7,640 nt of DNA from contig JAILEJ010000379.1 in assembly GCA_024688095.1 (NCBI GenBank), positions 1-7,640 on the forward strand, read 5' to 3'. Numbering within the stretch: the first letter of the stretch is position 1; each line of letters starts with the position of its first letter. The translations under genes were made by a program, and so were the position numbers. This document shows, piece after piece, positions 1 through 7,161 of this stretch. A model generated the notes under the pieces. That model saw nothing but the letters and a program-made list of their open reading frames with translations, ran no database searches and had not been told where the DNA came from. Source of the stretch: Butyrivibrio sp. (GTDB lineage: Bacteria > Bacillota > Clostridia > Lachnospirales > Lachnospiraceae).

Positions 1-263
1 TGTCTCATGCAGAAGGTCTTTATGTAAAAGACCTTGGAAAAGGAATAGAAATAAGAGATTTCAAACTTGAGTATGGTGATGGTGCTGTCGTTGATACACT
101 TGCAAGTCTTGATGAAAGTGGAGTTATAATAAGACTTAAATCTATCAGACAGCTTGCAAAACCTGTTAAAATAAGATATTGCTATGGTAATACATTTACA
201 GGTGGACTAATTTATAATGAGGCCGATTTGCCTATGTCTCCTTTTAGAGAGGATATTAGATAA
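1..263 (+). CDS. Sialate O-acetylesterase-like carbohydrate esterase (3' end only)
   Basis: An open frame runs from the left window edge to TAA at 261-263 and gives the last 86 residues of a protein; the start and catalytic SGNH residues lie outside the window. The tail reads as a beta-rich region followed by KIRYCYGN and then IYNEADLPMSPFR. This resembles the ending of proteins annotated as sialate O-acetylesterase (SASA/DUF303), where a Y-N-x-x-x-L-P-x-SPFR stretch closes the protein. Many such proteins in hemicellulose loci are polysaccharide deacetylases (CE20-like xylan or mannan acetylesterases) rather than true sialate esterases. With GH67 and GH3 genes nearby, deacetylation of xylan oligosaccharides is the more likely role, but that is inference. 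The stop codon overlaps the start of the downstream GH2 gene by one base, so the two are very probably in one operon. Family assignment is moderate because only the C-terminus is seen; a signal peptide cannot be assessed. Confidence 0.6.
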   Translation, partial: SHAEGLYVKDLGKGIEIRDFKLEYGDGAVVDTLASLDESGVIIRLKSIRQLAKPVKIRYCYGNTFTGGLIYNEADLPMSPFREDIR

Positions 264-265
264 TG
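246..265 (+). promoter_or_regulatory. RBS and TAATG stop-start overlap for the GH2 gene
   Basis: A purine-rich AGAGAGGA stretch at 246-253, inside the esterase coding region, lies 9 bases before the GH2 start codon at 263-265. The esterase stop TAA (261-263) shares its last A with that ATG. This fixes the GH2 start and suggests translational coupling of esterase and hydrolase. Confidence 0.75.
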
Positions 266-3200
266 AGATACCTATTTAATGGTGGATGGAAATTTAAAGA
301 AACTGAACTTGATGCAACTTATGAAGCAGTAATTAAATGTAAAGATGAGTTTAATGCTGTTGAGGTTCCACATGACTGGCTTATATATGATTCAGAAGAT
401 TTATATAGAGATGGTAAAGGCTGGTATACGAAGGATTTTGAAATCAGTCCTGATGGAAAAAGAGTATTTCTTACATTTGAGGGCGTATATATGGACAGTG
501 AAGTCTATGTAAATGAAAAAAAAGCCTTTGAATGGAAATATGGATATTCATCTTTTACATTTGAAATTAGCAAATACCTTGTTGAGGGAACAAATAATGT
601 TACCGTGAGTGCAAGATATCAAAATCCTAATACCAGATGGTATTCAGGAGCTGGACTATATAGAAATGTCTGGATAAACATTACCGGTGATACTTATCTT
701 CCAGAAAACGGAATGTATGTATCAAGCAGAAAATATGGTGAGGATTTTATTCTTCATGTTGAAACAGAAGTGGCTGGCCCAAAGGCAGATAATGTTAATA
801 TCGAATATAAACTGAATGGCCTACGTGTAAAAGAATTTAAAACTGAAGATATTAAGCTTTGTGAAATTACAGAAAGAGCTGAAAAGAAAGTGGCAGAGGT
901 TCCGGATAGTGATATTTCTCAAAAGGGACTTGTTGAAAGAGTTTTATATGTTAATGAATTTAAAGTTCTTAAACCAGCCGAGTGGGATATTTATACTCCA
1001 AATCTTTATGAAATTACCGCTAAAGTTTTATCCAAAGATAATGCTTCCGAAATGATTGATGAAGTGTCTGCAAAAATTGGATTTAGGACTATTGAGCTTG
1101 ATCCGAATAAAGGCTTTATATTAAATGGAAAAAATGTAAAGCTTAATGGTGTATGTGAACATCATGATTTGGGGGCTATTGGCTCGGCCTATAGAAGTGC
1201 TGCAATGGAAAGAAAACTTTGCAGACTTAAGAAAATGGGCGTAAATGCAATCAGAGGTACTCATAACATGGTTGCACCTGATGTTCTTAGGCTACTTGAT
1301 GAGTATGGTTTTGTTTTCATATCAGAAGCCTTTGATATGTGGGAGAAGTCAAAGACTACTTATGATTATGGAAGATTTTTTAAAGAATGGCACAAGGCTG
1401 ATGTAGCAAGCTGGGTAAGAAGAGACAGAAATCATCCATGCGTTGCTTTTTGGAGTATTGGTAATGAGATATATGATACTCATGCAGATGAGAATGGTCA
1501 GAGAATAACAAGAGAATTGAAGGCTCTTGTTGAATACCATGACCCATACGGAAATGGTACACCAACAATAGGTTCTAATTATATGCCATGGGAAAATGCC
1601 AGAAAGTGTGCTGACATACTTAAGGTTGCCGGTTATAATTATGCCGAAAAATATTATAAAGAACATCATGAAGAACATCCTGACTGGGTTATATACGGTA
1701 GTGAAACAGCTTCTGTTGTCCAAAGTCGTGGAATATATCATTTTCCTGCAAGAGCAAGCATCCTTTCAGATGATGATGAACAGTGTTCAAGTCTTGGAAA
1801 CAGTCAGACAAGCTGGGGAGCAAAGAGCATTGAAGACTGCATCGTAGATGACAGGGACACGTCTTTTTCTATGGGACAGTTTTTATGGACAGGATTTGAC
1901 TATATTGGAGAACCAACACCTTATCGCACTAAAAATTCTTATTTTGGTCAGATTGATACTGCTGGATTTCCTAAGGATGCATATTATATATTAAAAGCTG
2001 CATGGACAGATTATAAAAATGCGCCTATGGTGCATATCTGCCCTCATTGGGATTTTAATGAAGGACAGTCAGTTGATATAAAGGTATCAACTAATGCACC
2101 TGAAGCAGAACTATGGATAAATGGTAAGAGCTTTGGCAGAAAGAAATTTTCTAATAAGCCCGGCAGTGGAAAGCAGATGGTATGGAATCTTGAGGAAAGC
2201 TTTGTACCTGGAGAATTAAAGGCTGTTGCTTATGATGAAAATAGCAATATTATAGCAGAAGATGTTGTAAAGACAAACGGAGATTCGGCTAAAATTGTTC
2301 TTACGGCTGAAAATAATGAAATAAAAGCCGATGGAAGGGATTTGGCATTTGTGGTAATCAGTACAATAGACAGTAATGGAAATCCGGTTGTAAATGCCCA
2401 GGACAGAGTTAATGTAGAGGTTACAGGTGCTGGAAGACTAATCGGTCTTGATAATGGTGACAGTACTGATACTGATAGCTATAAAGCTACAAGCAGAAGA
2501 CTTTTTAGTGGGAAGCTTCTTGCTGTAATTGAATCAAATACAGAGGCTGGTGATATCAAAATATCAGTAACTTCAAAGAATGTTGAAGGAGCTGAGTGTA
2601 TAATCAAATCAGTTGAGCTTTCTTCTGAGGATTTCAGAATAAAAAGTTATGAAGCTATTGAATGCATAGAAGAATGTAAAGACAGGGAAGTTACTCTTGG
2701 AAATAAAGATGAGATTCCTGTTAGAAAAATCGAGTTATGCAGAATGGAAGGACGCAGAGTTCTTAATTCTGAATGCAGAGAAGCTGTTGTAGAAGCCAGA
2801 ATCTATCCTGAAAATGCAAGCTATAAAGAGCTTACCTTCCAGGCTGTTACAGAATATGGCGTAGATACAAATGTTGCAACAATAGAAAAAATTGATGACA
2901 ACAAAGTTAGAGTAACTGCAAAGGGAGATGGTTTCTTTTATGTAAGAGCTATGTCATCTAATGGAACTGATAAGACCAGAATAATCAGTTATCTTGATTT
3001 TGAAAATGAAGGACTTGGAGCTGCTTTCTTAAATCCATATGAATTTGTATCAGGTTCTTTATACTCGGAAGTTATTGGAGAAGCTGGAAATGGTAATGAT
3101 AAAGGCGTTGCCACTGCCAGAGGTGAAAAGACTGTTATAACCTATAATGATCTTGATTTTGGAAGAGATAGTGGAGATGAGATTACTATTCCTGTATTTT

Positions 3201-3775
3201 CGCTTGATGGTGATCAGCCAGTTGAATTCAAAATCTGGAGCGGTGATGAGCTTCTTGCAAAAGAAATATATCAGAAGCCTGCAATGTGGAATGTATATCA
3301 GGAAGTGACCTGGAAGCTTAACAGGAGGCTTACAGGTGTAAGTTCTATTAGCTTTGAGCTTTATAGTAAAGTTCATATTAAAGGATTTTCTTTCAAGAAG
3401 AATATAAGAGCATTTGACACGCTCAGAGCTGTGGATTCAGATGAGGTATATGGTGATACATTTACAAAGGCTGATGATGCAGTAACCGGAATTGGAAATA
3501 ATGTATCTCTTGTATTTAAGGATATGGATTTTGGAGATGATGGAGCCTGCAAAATTTCTATAAACGGAAGAGCAAATGGTGGAGTAAATACAATGCATAT
3601 ACTCTTTGAAAAGGATGGGAATACTACAAGAAGAATTATTGAAATTGCTGAATCAGAGGTATATGTAAATAATACATATGAAATTGAAAAGCTATCAGGT
3701 AATGGAACTGTTACATTTGTGTTCCTTCCTGGAAGTAACTTTGACTTTAAAGACTTTAAATTTCATAATAAGTAA
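263..3775 (+). CDS. Multidomain GH2 glycoside hydrolase (beta-galactosidase type, DUF4982)
   Basis: A complete 1170-residue retaining exo-glycosidase of family GH2. Domains in order: N-terminal sugar-binding jelly roll (about 1-145, with PHDW and GAGLYRNVWI at 129-138); Ig-like domain (about 150-285); TIM barrel (about 286-585) with GVCEHHD at 296-302, RGTHN from 331, WSIGNE ending at Glu402 (predicted acid/base) and YGSETAS with Glu481 (predicted nucleophile); DUF4982 (about 590-660, HWDF and ELWINGKSFG); GH2 C5-like domain (about 677-785, ADGRDLAF and GLDNGD); Big2-like domain (about 818-912); and two CBM6-like beta-sandwich modules (about 925-1050 and 1055-1168), each with a D-x-DFG motif. 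The start follows a good RBS and overlaps the upstream esterase. There is no signal peptide or membrane segment, so the enzyme is predicted to be cytoplasmic. Relatives are usually called beta-galactosidase, but DUF4982 GH2 proteins vary in substrate. A beta-galactosyl, alpha-L-arabinopyranosyl or other xylan side-chain substrate fits the locus. The fold and family are certain; the substrate is not. Confidence 0.93.
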   Translation: MRYLFNGGWKFKETELDATYEAVIKCKDEFNAVEVPHDWLIYDSEDLYRDGKGWYTKDFEISPDGKRVFLTFEGVYMDSEVYVNEKKAFEWKYGYSSFTFEISKYLVEGTNNVTVSARYQNPNTRWYSGAGLYRNVWINITGDTYLPENGMYVSSRKYGEDFILHVETEVAGPKADNVNIEYKLNGLRVKEFKTEDIKLCEITERAEKKVAEVPDSDISQKGLVERVLYVNEFKVLKPAEWDIYTPNLYEITAKVLSKDNASEMIDEVSAKIGFRTIELDPNKGFILNGKNVKLNGVCEHHDLGAIGSAYRSAAMERKLCRLKKMGVNAIRGTHNMVAPDVLRLLDEYGFVFISEAFDMWEKSKTTYDYGRFFKEWHKADVASWVRRDRNHPCVAFWSIGNEIYDTHADENGQRITRELKALVEYHDPYGNGTPTIGSNYMPWENARKCADILKVAGYNYAEKYYKEHHEEHPDWVIYGSETASVVQSRGIYHFPARASILSDDDEQCSSLGNSQTSWGAKSIEDCIVDDRDTSFSMGQFLWTGFDYIGEPTPYRTKNSYFGQIDTAGFPKDAYYILKAAWTDYKNAPMVHICPHWDFNEGQSVDIKVSTNAPEAELWINGKSFGRKKFSNKPGSGKQMVWNLEESFVPGELKAVAYDENSNIIAEDVVKTNGDSAKIVLTAENNEIKADGRDLAFVVISTIDSNGNPVVNAQDRVNVEVTGAGRLIGLDNGDSTDTDSYKATSRRLFSGKLLAVIESNTEAGDIKISVTSKNVEGAECIIKSVELSSEDFRIKSYEAIECIEECKDREVTLGNKDEIPVRKIELCRMEGRRVLNSECREAVVEARIYPENASYKELTFQAVTEYGVDTNVATIEKIDDNKVRVTAKGDGFFYVRAMSSNGTDKTRIISYLDFENEGLGAAFLNPYEFVSGSLYSEVIGEAGNGNDKGVATARGEKTVITYNDLDFGRDSGDEITIPVFSLDGDQPVEFKIWSGDELLAKEIYQKPAMWNVYQEVTWKLNRRLTGVSSISFELYSKVHIKGFSFKKNIRAFDTLRAVDSDEVYGDTFTKADDAVTGIGNNVSLVFKDMDFGDDGACKISINGRANGGVNTMHILFEKDGNTTRRIIEIAESEVYVNNTYEIEKLSGNGTVTFVFLPGSNFDFKDFKFHNK

Positions 3776-3785
3776 TCTATAAAAA

Positions 3786-3814
3786 GGGAGCATTCATTTT
3801 GAGTGAATGCTCCC
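3786..3814. terminator. Bidirectional intrinsic terminator between convergent GH2 and araC-type genes
   Basis: A perfect 11-bp inverted repeat pairs GGGAGCATTCA (3786-3796) with TGAATGCTCCC (3804-3814) around a 7-base loop. On the minus strand the hairpin is followed at once by TTTTTA (complement of 3780-3785), the classic form, ending the regulator transcript. On the plus strand it begins 10 bases after the GH2 stop and is followed by a looser T-rich run (TACTTTGTTT), so it probably ends the GH2 transcript too. Its position between convergent genes fits both uses. Confidence 0.9.
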
Positions 3815-3866
3815 TACTTTGTTTAAAGTTTTTGTGCTTCTTTATAAATTTCTTGAACCCTATTTA

Positions 3867-4751
3867 TTAAGAATCTTTTTGAAGATTGTGATTTGCTCTG
3901 TTCATCTTCTTGTATTCGCTAGGAGTACAACCCTTTACAGATTTGAATATTCTGTTAAAGGTTGAAAGCGAGTTGAAACCTGATTGCATTGCAACGTCAG
4001 TTATTGATATATCTGGAAGAATCAGCATGGATTCTGCTTTGGCAATTCTGCACTGTGTAATATAATCATAACATGCCATTCCAGTGAAATCCTTAAACAG
4101 TCTTGAAAAATGAAATCTTGAAAAACCTGCTTTACTAGCAATATCATCTATGCTCAGATCTTCTACGCAATGCTCTGAAATATAGTTACATATGTTAATA
4201 TATTTCTCTATATATTCTCTGCGCTTTACAGTTGAAGTTTCAGGGAATTTGTTCTCTGTGAAAATACTGGCTCTTCCAAGTGTTACAAGGAATTTTATGA
4301 TAAGAGAATATATACTTGAGGTTGTAAATGGATCTCTTTTACTATATTCTGATTCAATTTCATCAAGTATTCTTACCAGGCTACCATGTAACTCGGGATT
4401 TGATTCCTTTGTGATTACTACACTTGAAACAATTGCATTTAACAGAGTAGATACTTCTGAAAGGCTGCTTATGTGATTACAGTCAAATAACATAATATTA
4501 CGTTCCCCTGTTGGCGGTGCCTGAAGCTGATGCAGTGTACCCGGGGTGATGATCATAATATCATCCTCTTTAAGGTTATAGGTTTGATCAGCAATAATTG
4601 CTTTATATGAATTTTTTATAGGTCTGATTATTTCTACTGCTGTATGCCAGTGATAAGGATAATCCTCTACCAGCTTATTGTGGTGTAATACTACACCAGG
4701 GAGTTCCTCAAAGTTAACGGTTTCCTTTGAACCATCTAAAACAGGTATCAT
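3867..4751 (-). CDS. AraC/XylS-family transcriptional regulator
   Basis: A complete 294-residue regulator. The N-terminal half (about 19-90) is an AraC-type cupin sensor with HWH at 34-36, Glu40 and PGTLHQL at 70-76, the usual sugar-binding beta-barrel. Residues 95-180 look like a helical linker and dimerization segment. The C-terminus (about 183-283) is a standard two-HTH AraC DNA-binding domain: the first helix-turn-helix is at 199-224 (LSIDDIASKAGFSRFHFSRL) and the second at 248-274 (ITDVAMQSGFNSLSTFNRIF), followed by the family signature ending TPSEYKKM. Length is typical of single-component AraC sugar sensors. The start ATG (4749-4751) is supported by GGAGG at 4759-4763 and a good promoter further upstream. 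It is divergent from GH3-GH67 and convergent with the GH2 gene, so it most likely activates the xylan-oligosaccharide genes in response to an imported sugar. The ligand is unknown; xylobiose or an aldouronic acid is a guess. There is no signal peptide or membrane segment. Confidence 0.95.
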   Translation of the reverse strand: MIPVLDGSKETVNFEELPGVVLHHNKLVEDYPYHWHTAVEIIRPIKNSYKAIIADQTYNLKEDDIMIITPGTLHQLQAPPTGERNIMLFDCNHISSLSEVSTLLNAIVSSVVITKESNPELHGSLVRILDEIESEYSKRDPFTTSSIYSLIIKFLVTLGRASIFTENKFPETSTVKRREYIEKYINICNYISEHCVEDLSIDDIASKAGFSRFHFSRLFKDFTGMACYDYITQCRIAKAESMLILPDISITDVAMQSGFNSLSTFNRIFKSVKGCTPSEYKKMNRANHNLQKDS

Positions 4752-4758
4752 TTAAATT

Positions 4759-4763
4759 CCTCC
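4759..4763 (-). promoter_or_regulatory. RBS of the AraC-family regulator
   Basis: On the minus strand GGAGG (plus-strand CCTCC at 4759-4763) lies 7 bases before the ATG whose complement is at 4749-4751. This supports the chosen start of the regulator. Confidence 0.85.
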
Positions 4764-4779
4764 ATCTTATCCAAAGTTT

Positions 4780-4808
4780 ATTCTAAAATTTATTTCAGAT
4801 TATGTCAA
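4780..4808 (-). promoter_or_regulatory. Near-consensus sigma-A promoter of the AraC-family regulator
   Basis: Read on the minus strand, a perfect -35 box TTGACA (4803-4808) is followed after exactly 17 bases by the -10 box TAGAAT (4780-4785, five of six matches to TATAAT). The predicted transcription start is near 4773, giving a leader of about 20 bases that contains the GGAGG site. The -35 box is overlapped by a palindrome at 4806-4819, so a protein bound there could block this promoter. The promoter is a sequence-based prediction. Confidence 0.8.
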
Positions 4809-4819
4809 AACGAGTTTTG
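4806..4819. promoter_or_regulatory. 14-bp palindrome, candidate operator overlapping the regulator's -35 box
   Basis: CAAAAC (4806-4811), two bases (GA), then GTTTTG (4814-4819) form a perfect inverted repeat. It overlaps the last three bases of the -35 box of the minus-strand promoter, where bound protein would compete with RNA polymerase. AraC-family proteins often bind direct repeats instead, so the binding protein could be AraC-type or another regulator encoded elsewhere, such as a LacI- or CcpA-like repressor, although the sequence is not a clear cre site. The symmetry is seen directly; the function is inferred. Confidence 0.4.
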
Positions 4820-4844
4820 TCCAATTTGAATAAGATAGCAAAAA

Positions 4845-4941
4845 TTGATAACTAAAAGGCAAGAGATAAAAAGTTTATTGTGCATAAATGACATAATATT
4901 ATTTCATAAGGTTAAATGTGATGACAATTCATGGTCATAAT
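4845..4941 (+). promoter_or_regulatory. Region likely to hold the GH3-GH67 promoter (exact boxes uncertain)
   Basis: No strong sigma-A promoter is evident on the plus strand. Two candidates are TTGATA (4845-4850) with TAAAAA (4867-4872) at 16 bases, and a -10-like CATAAT (4936-4941) with only a weak TTAAAT (4912-4917) at 18 bases. The second would place the transcript start around 4948. A weak -35 box is what an activator-dependent promoter would show, consistent with control by the divergent AraC-family protein. This is inference only. Confidence 0.3.
4921..4938. promoter_or_regulatory. ATGAC-N8-GTCAT inverted repeat, candidate regulator site
   Basis: ATGAC at 4921-4925 is mirrored by GTCAT at 4934-4938 across 8 bases. 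A further ATGACA copy at 4888-4893 lies exactly 33 bases upstream of the ATGACA at 4921-4926, about three helical turns, which would put both on one face of the DNA. Direct copies spaced by whole turns suit AraC-type activators. The half-sites are short, so chance occurrence in AT-rich DNA is possible. Confidence 0.3.
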
Positions 4942-4974
4942 AAAGATATGTTCGTGATAATGTTTAAAGAATAT

Positions 4975-4980
4975 GGAGGA
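4975..4980 (+). promoter_or_regulatory. RBS of the GH3 gene
   Basis: GGAGGA at 4975-4980 ends 5 bases before the ATG at 4986-4988, a strong Shine-Dalgarno match that fixes the GH3 start. Confidence 0.85.
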
Positions 4981-4985
4981 AAATT

Positions 4986-7124
4986 ATGGAACTGGTAGAA
5001 AATAAAGAGCTTCTTGAGAGTTATGAAAAGAGAGCTAAAGAATTAATTGCTGATATGACACTGGAAGAAAAGGTGTCACAAACTGTAAACCATTCAGCAG
5101 CTGTTGAAAGACTTGGGATTCCAGCCTATGACTGGTGGAATGAGGCTCTTCATGGAGTAGGACGAGCTGGAGTAGCAACTGTTTTTCCACAGTCAATTGG
5201 ACTTGCAGCAACATTTGATGAGGATTTTATAGAAGAAATTGCAGATGCAATCTCAACTGAAGCAAGAGCAAAGTACAATGAACAGCAAAAATATGGAGAT
5301 AAGGATATATATAAGGGGCTTACATTCTGGTCACCAAATGTAAATATTTTCAGAGATCCAAGATGGGGAAGAGGACAGGAAACATTTGGAGAAGATCCTT
5401 ATCTTACATCAAGACTTGGAGTCAGATTTGTAAAAGGCCTTCAGGGACATAATGATAAATATATGAAGGTTGCAGCATGTGCAAAGCATTTTGCAGTACA
5501 TAGCGGTCCGGAAAGCGTCAGACATAGCTTTGATGCAGTTGCATCTAAGCAGGATATGTATGAGACATACCTTCCTGCATTTAAGGCTTGTGTACAGGAA
5601 GGACATGTTGAAGCTGTAATGGGAGCTTATAACAGAACTAATGGAGAACCTTGCTGCGGAAGTAAGACACTGCTTCAGGACATTCTTAGAAAAGAATGGG
5701 GATTTAAGGGCCATGTCGTTTCAGATTGCTGGGCGATAAAGGATTTTCATGAGGGACATAAAGTTACAGATACACCTTTGGAATCAACTGTTATGGCTAT
5801 GAATAATGGATGTGACATAAACTGTGGATCTCTATTCCTTTATTTGAAACAGGCAGTTGAGGAAGGCCTTGTATCTGAGGAAAGGCTTGATGAAGCATTG
5901 TTACATCTATTTACAGCAAGAATGAAGCTTGGAGTATTTGATGAAAAGGGCGAGAATCCATATGACAAAATCACTTTTGATGTAGTAGATAGTAAAGAGA
6001 TGAGAGCTCTTAATCTTAAAGCATCAGAGAAATGTATGGTTCTTTTAAAGAACGCTGATAACATTCTTCCTCTTGATAAGAAAAAGATCAAAACAATTGG
6101 AATTATTGGACCAAATGCAGATAGCAGAGAAGCTCTTGTGGGTAATTATGAAGGAACTGCTTCAAGATATAAGACAATTGTTGAAGGTATACAGGATTAT
6201 GTTGGCGATGATATCAGAGTCTTGAAATCAGAAGGATGTCATCTCTTTAAAGACAGAATCAGTAATCTTAGTGAAGGAAATGACAGAATGTCAGAGGTAA
6301 AGGCTGTTTGTGAATATAGTGATGTGGTAGTTGTATGCCTTGGTCTTGATGCTGATATTGAAGGAGAAGAGGGTGATGTTAGTAACCAGTATGCTGGTGG
6401 TGATAAGGTATCACTTGATTTTCCTGGACTTCAAAATGAAGTTCTTAAAGCAGCTGTTGAAAGTGGCAAACCTGTAATTCTTGCAATACTTTGTGGAAGC
6501 GCAATGGGACTTAATTATGCAGATGAAAATGTAAATGCAATCATTCACTGCTGGTATCCTGGAGCACAAGGTGGAGATGCATTTGCGAGACTTATATTTG
6601 GTGAGGCAAATCCGGAAGGAAAGCTTCCTGTAACATTTTACAGAACAACTGAAGAACTTCCTGAATTTACGGATTATTCAATGAAGGGAAGAACATATAG
6701 ATATATGAAAAATGATCCACTTTATCCATTCGGATATGGCCTTTCATATACAAAGTATGAGTATTCAGATGTTAGGCTTAGCACTTCTGAAATAGGAGAA
6801 GATGGAGTTGATGTAGAAGTTACTGTTTCAAATGTCGGTGATTTTGATGGCGTTGAAACTGTTCAGGTATATGTAAAGGTATGTAAGGACAATACTCCTA
6901 ATGCTCAGCTCAAAGGAATCAAAAAAGTTGAGCTTAAGAGCGGCGAAAAGAAAACAATATCCGTTCATCTTGGAAGGGAAGCGTTTGGATTATTTGATGA
7001 AAATGGCATTTTCGTAATAGATGAGGGAAAAGCTGTAGTATATGTTGGAGGTCAGTGCCCATGTACGAGAAGTAAAGAACTTACAGGCATTGATGTATCT
7101 GAGAACGAAGTGAATATTAAATAA
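4986..7124 (+). CDS. GH3 beta-xylosidase-type glycoside hydrolase
   Basis: A complete 712-residue retaining exo-glycosidase of family GH3. The N-terminal (alpha/beta)8 domain (about 1-310) has YDWWNEALHGVGRAGVATVF (WWNEALHGV at 50-58), RDPRWGR at 123-129, KH at 167-168, the nucleophile motif VVSDCW with Asp247, and GCDINCG at 275-281. The last of these, with WWNEALHG, is typical of the beta-xylosidase/alpha-L-arabinosidase branch. The C-terminal alpha/beta sandwich (about 340-570) contains IEGEEG at 458-463; Glu461 is the likely acid/base by analogy with IEAEG in fungal xylosidases. A fibronectin III-like domain follows PFGYGLSYT (about 581-700). There is no PA14 insert, signal peptide or membrane segment, so it should be cytoplasmic and release xylose from non-reducing ends of imported xylo-oligosaccharides. 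The GH67 gene starts 37 bp downstream with no terminator between, indicating co-transcription. Beta-glucosidase or arabinosidase side activity cannot be excluded from sequence. Confidence 0.92.
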   Translation: MELVENKELLESYEKRAKELIADMTLEEKVSQTVNHSAAVERLGIPAYDWWNEALHGVGRAGVATVFPQSIGLAATFDEDFIEEIADAISTEARAKYNEQQKYGDKDIYKGLTFWSPNVNIFRDPRWGRGQETFGEDPYLTSRLGVRFVKGLQGHNDKYMKVAACAKHFAVHSGPESVRHSFDAVASKQDMYETYLPAFKACVQEGHVEAVMGAYNRTNGEPCCGSKTLLQDILRKEWGFKGHVVSDCWAIKDFHEGHKVTDTPLESTVMAMNNGCDINCGSLFLYLKQAVEEGLVSEERLDEALLHLFTARMKLGVFDEKGENPYDKITFDVVDSKEMRALNLKASEKCMVLLKNADNILPLDKKKIKTIGIIGPNADSREALVGNYEGTASRYKTIVEGIQDYVGDDIRVLKSEGCHLFKDRISNLSEGNDRMSEVKAVCEYSDVVVVCLGLDADIEGEEGDVSNQYAGGDKVSLDFPGLQNEVLKAAVESGKPVILAILCGSAMGLNYADENVNAIIHCWYPGAQGGDAFARLIFGEANPEGKLPVTFYRTTEELPEFTDYSMKGRTYRYMKNDPLYPFGYGLSYTKYEYSDVRLSTSEIGEDGVDVEVTVSNVGDFDGVETVQVYVKVCKDNTPNAQLKGIKKVELKSGEKKTISVHLGREAFGLFDENGIFVIDEGKAVVYVGGQCPCTRSKELTGIDVSENEVNIK

Positions 7125-7152
7125 TTATTCGCATAAAGGTATTTGTTTTTAT

Positions 7153-7157
7153 GGAGG
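7153..7157 (+). promoter_or_regulatory. RBS of the GH67 gene
   Basis: GGAGG at 7153-7157 precedes the ATG at 7162-7164 by 4 bases. An ATG at 7151 lies in another frame and overlaps the Shine-Dalgarno sequence, so it is not the start. Confidence 0.8.
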
Positions 7158-7161
7158 CATT

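Noticed and set aside
1349..1741. A 130-codon minus-strand open frame inside the GH2 gene.
   Set aside because: It lies opposite the conserved GH2 catalytic barrel, has no recognisable family and no ribosome binding context of its own; it is a by-product of the coding strand's composition. The same applies to other reading frames within the GH2, GH3 and AraC genes.
4192..4476. A 94-codon plus-strand open frame opposite the AraC-type gene.
   Set aside because: The minus-strand frame encodes a full AraC-family protein with both HTH motifs, so the opposite frame has no independent support.
4752..4985. Riboswitch or small RNA in the divergent intergenic region.
   Set aside because: The region is AT-rich, with short repeats but no extended stem structure, conserved riboswitch core or terminator hairpin that I can recognise.
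7151..7161. ATG at 7151 as an alternative start before the GH67 gene.
   Set aside because: It is out of frame with the GH67 coding sequence and overlaps the GGAGG ribosome binding site; the ATG at 7162 has correct spacing.
7125..7161. Possible terminator or promoter between GH3 and GH67.
   Set aside because: The 37-bp gap shows no convincing hairpin or -35/-10 pair, only a T-rich run and the RBS, so co-transcription is the simpler reading.
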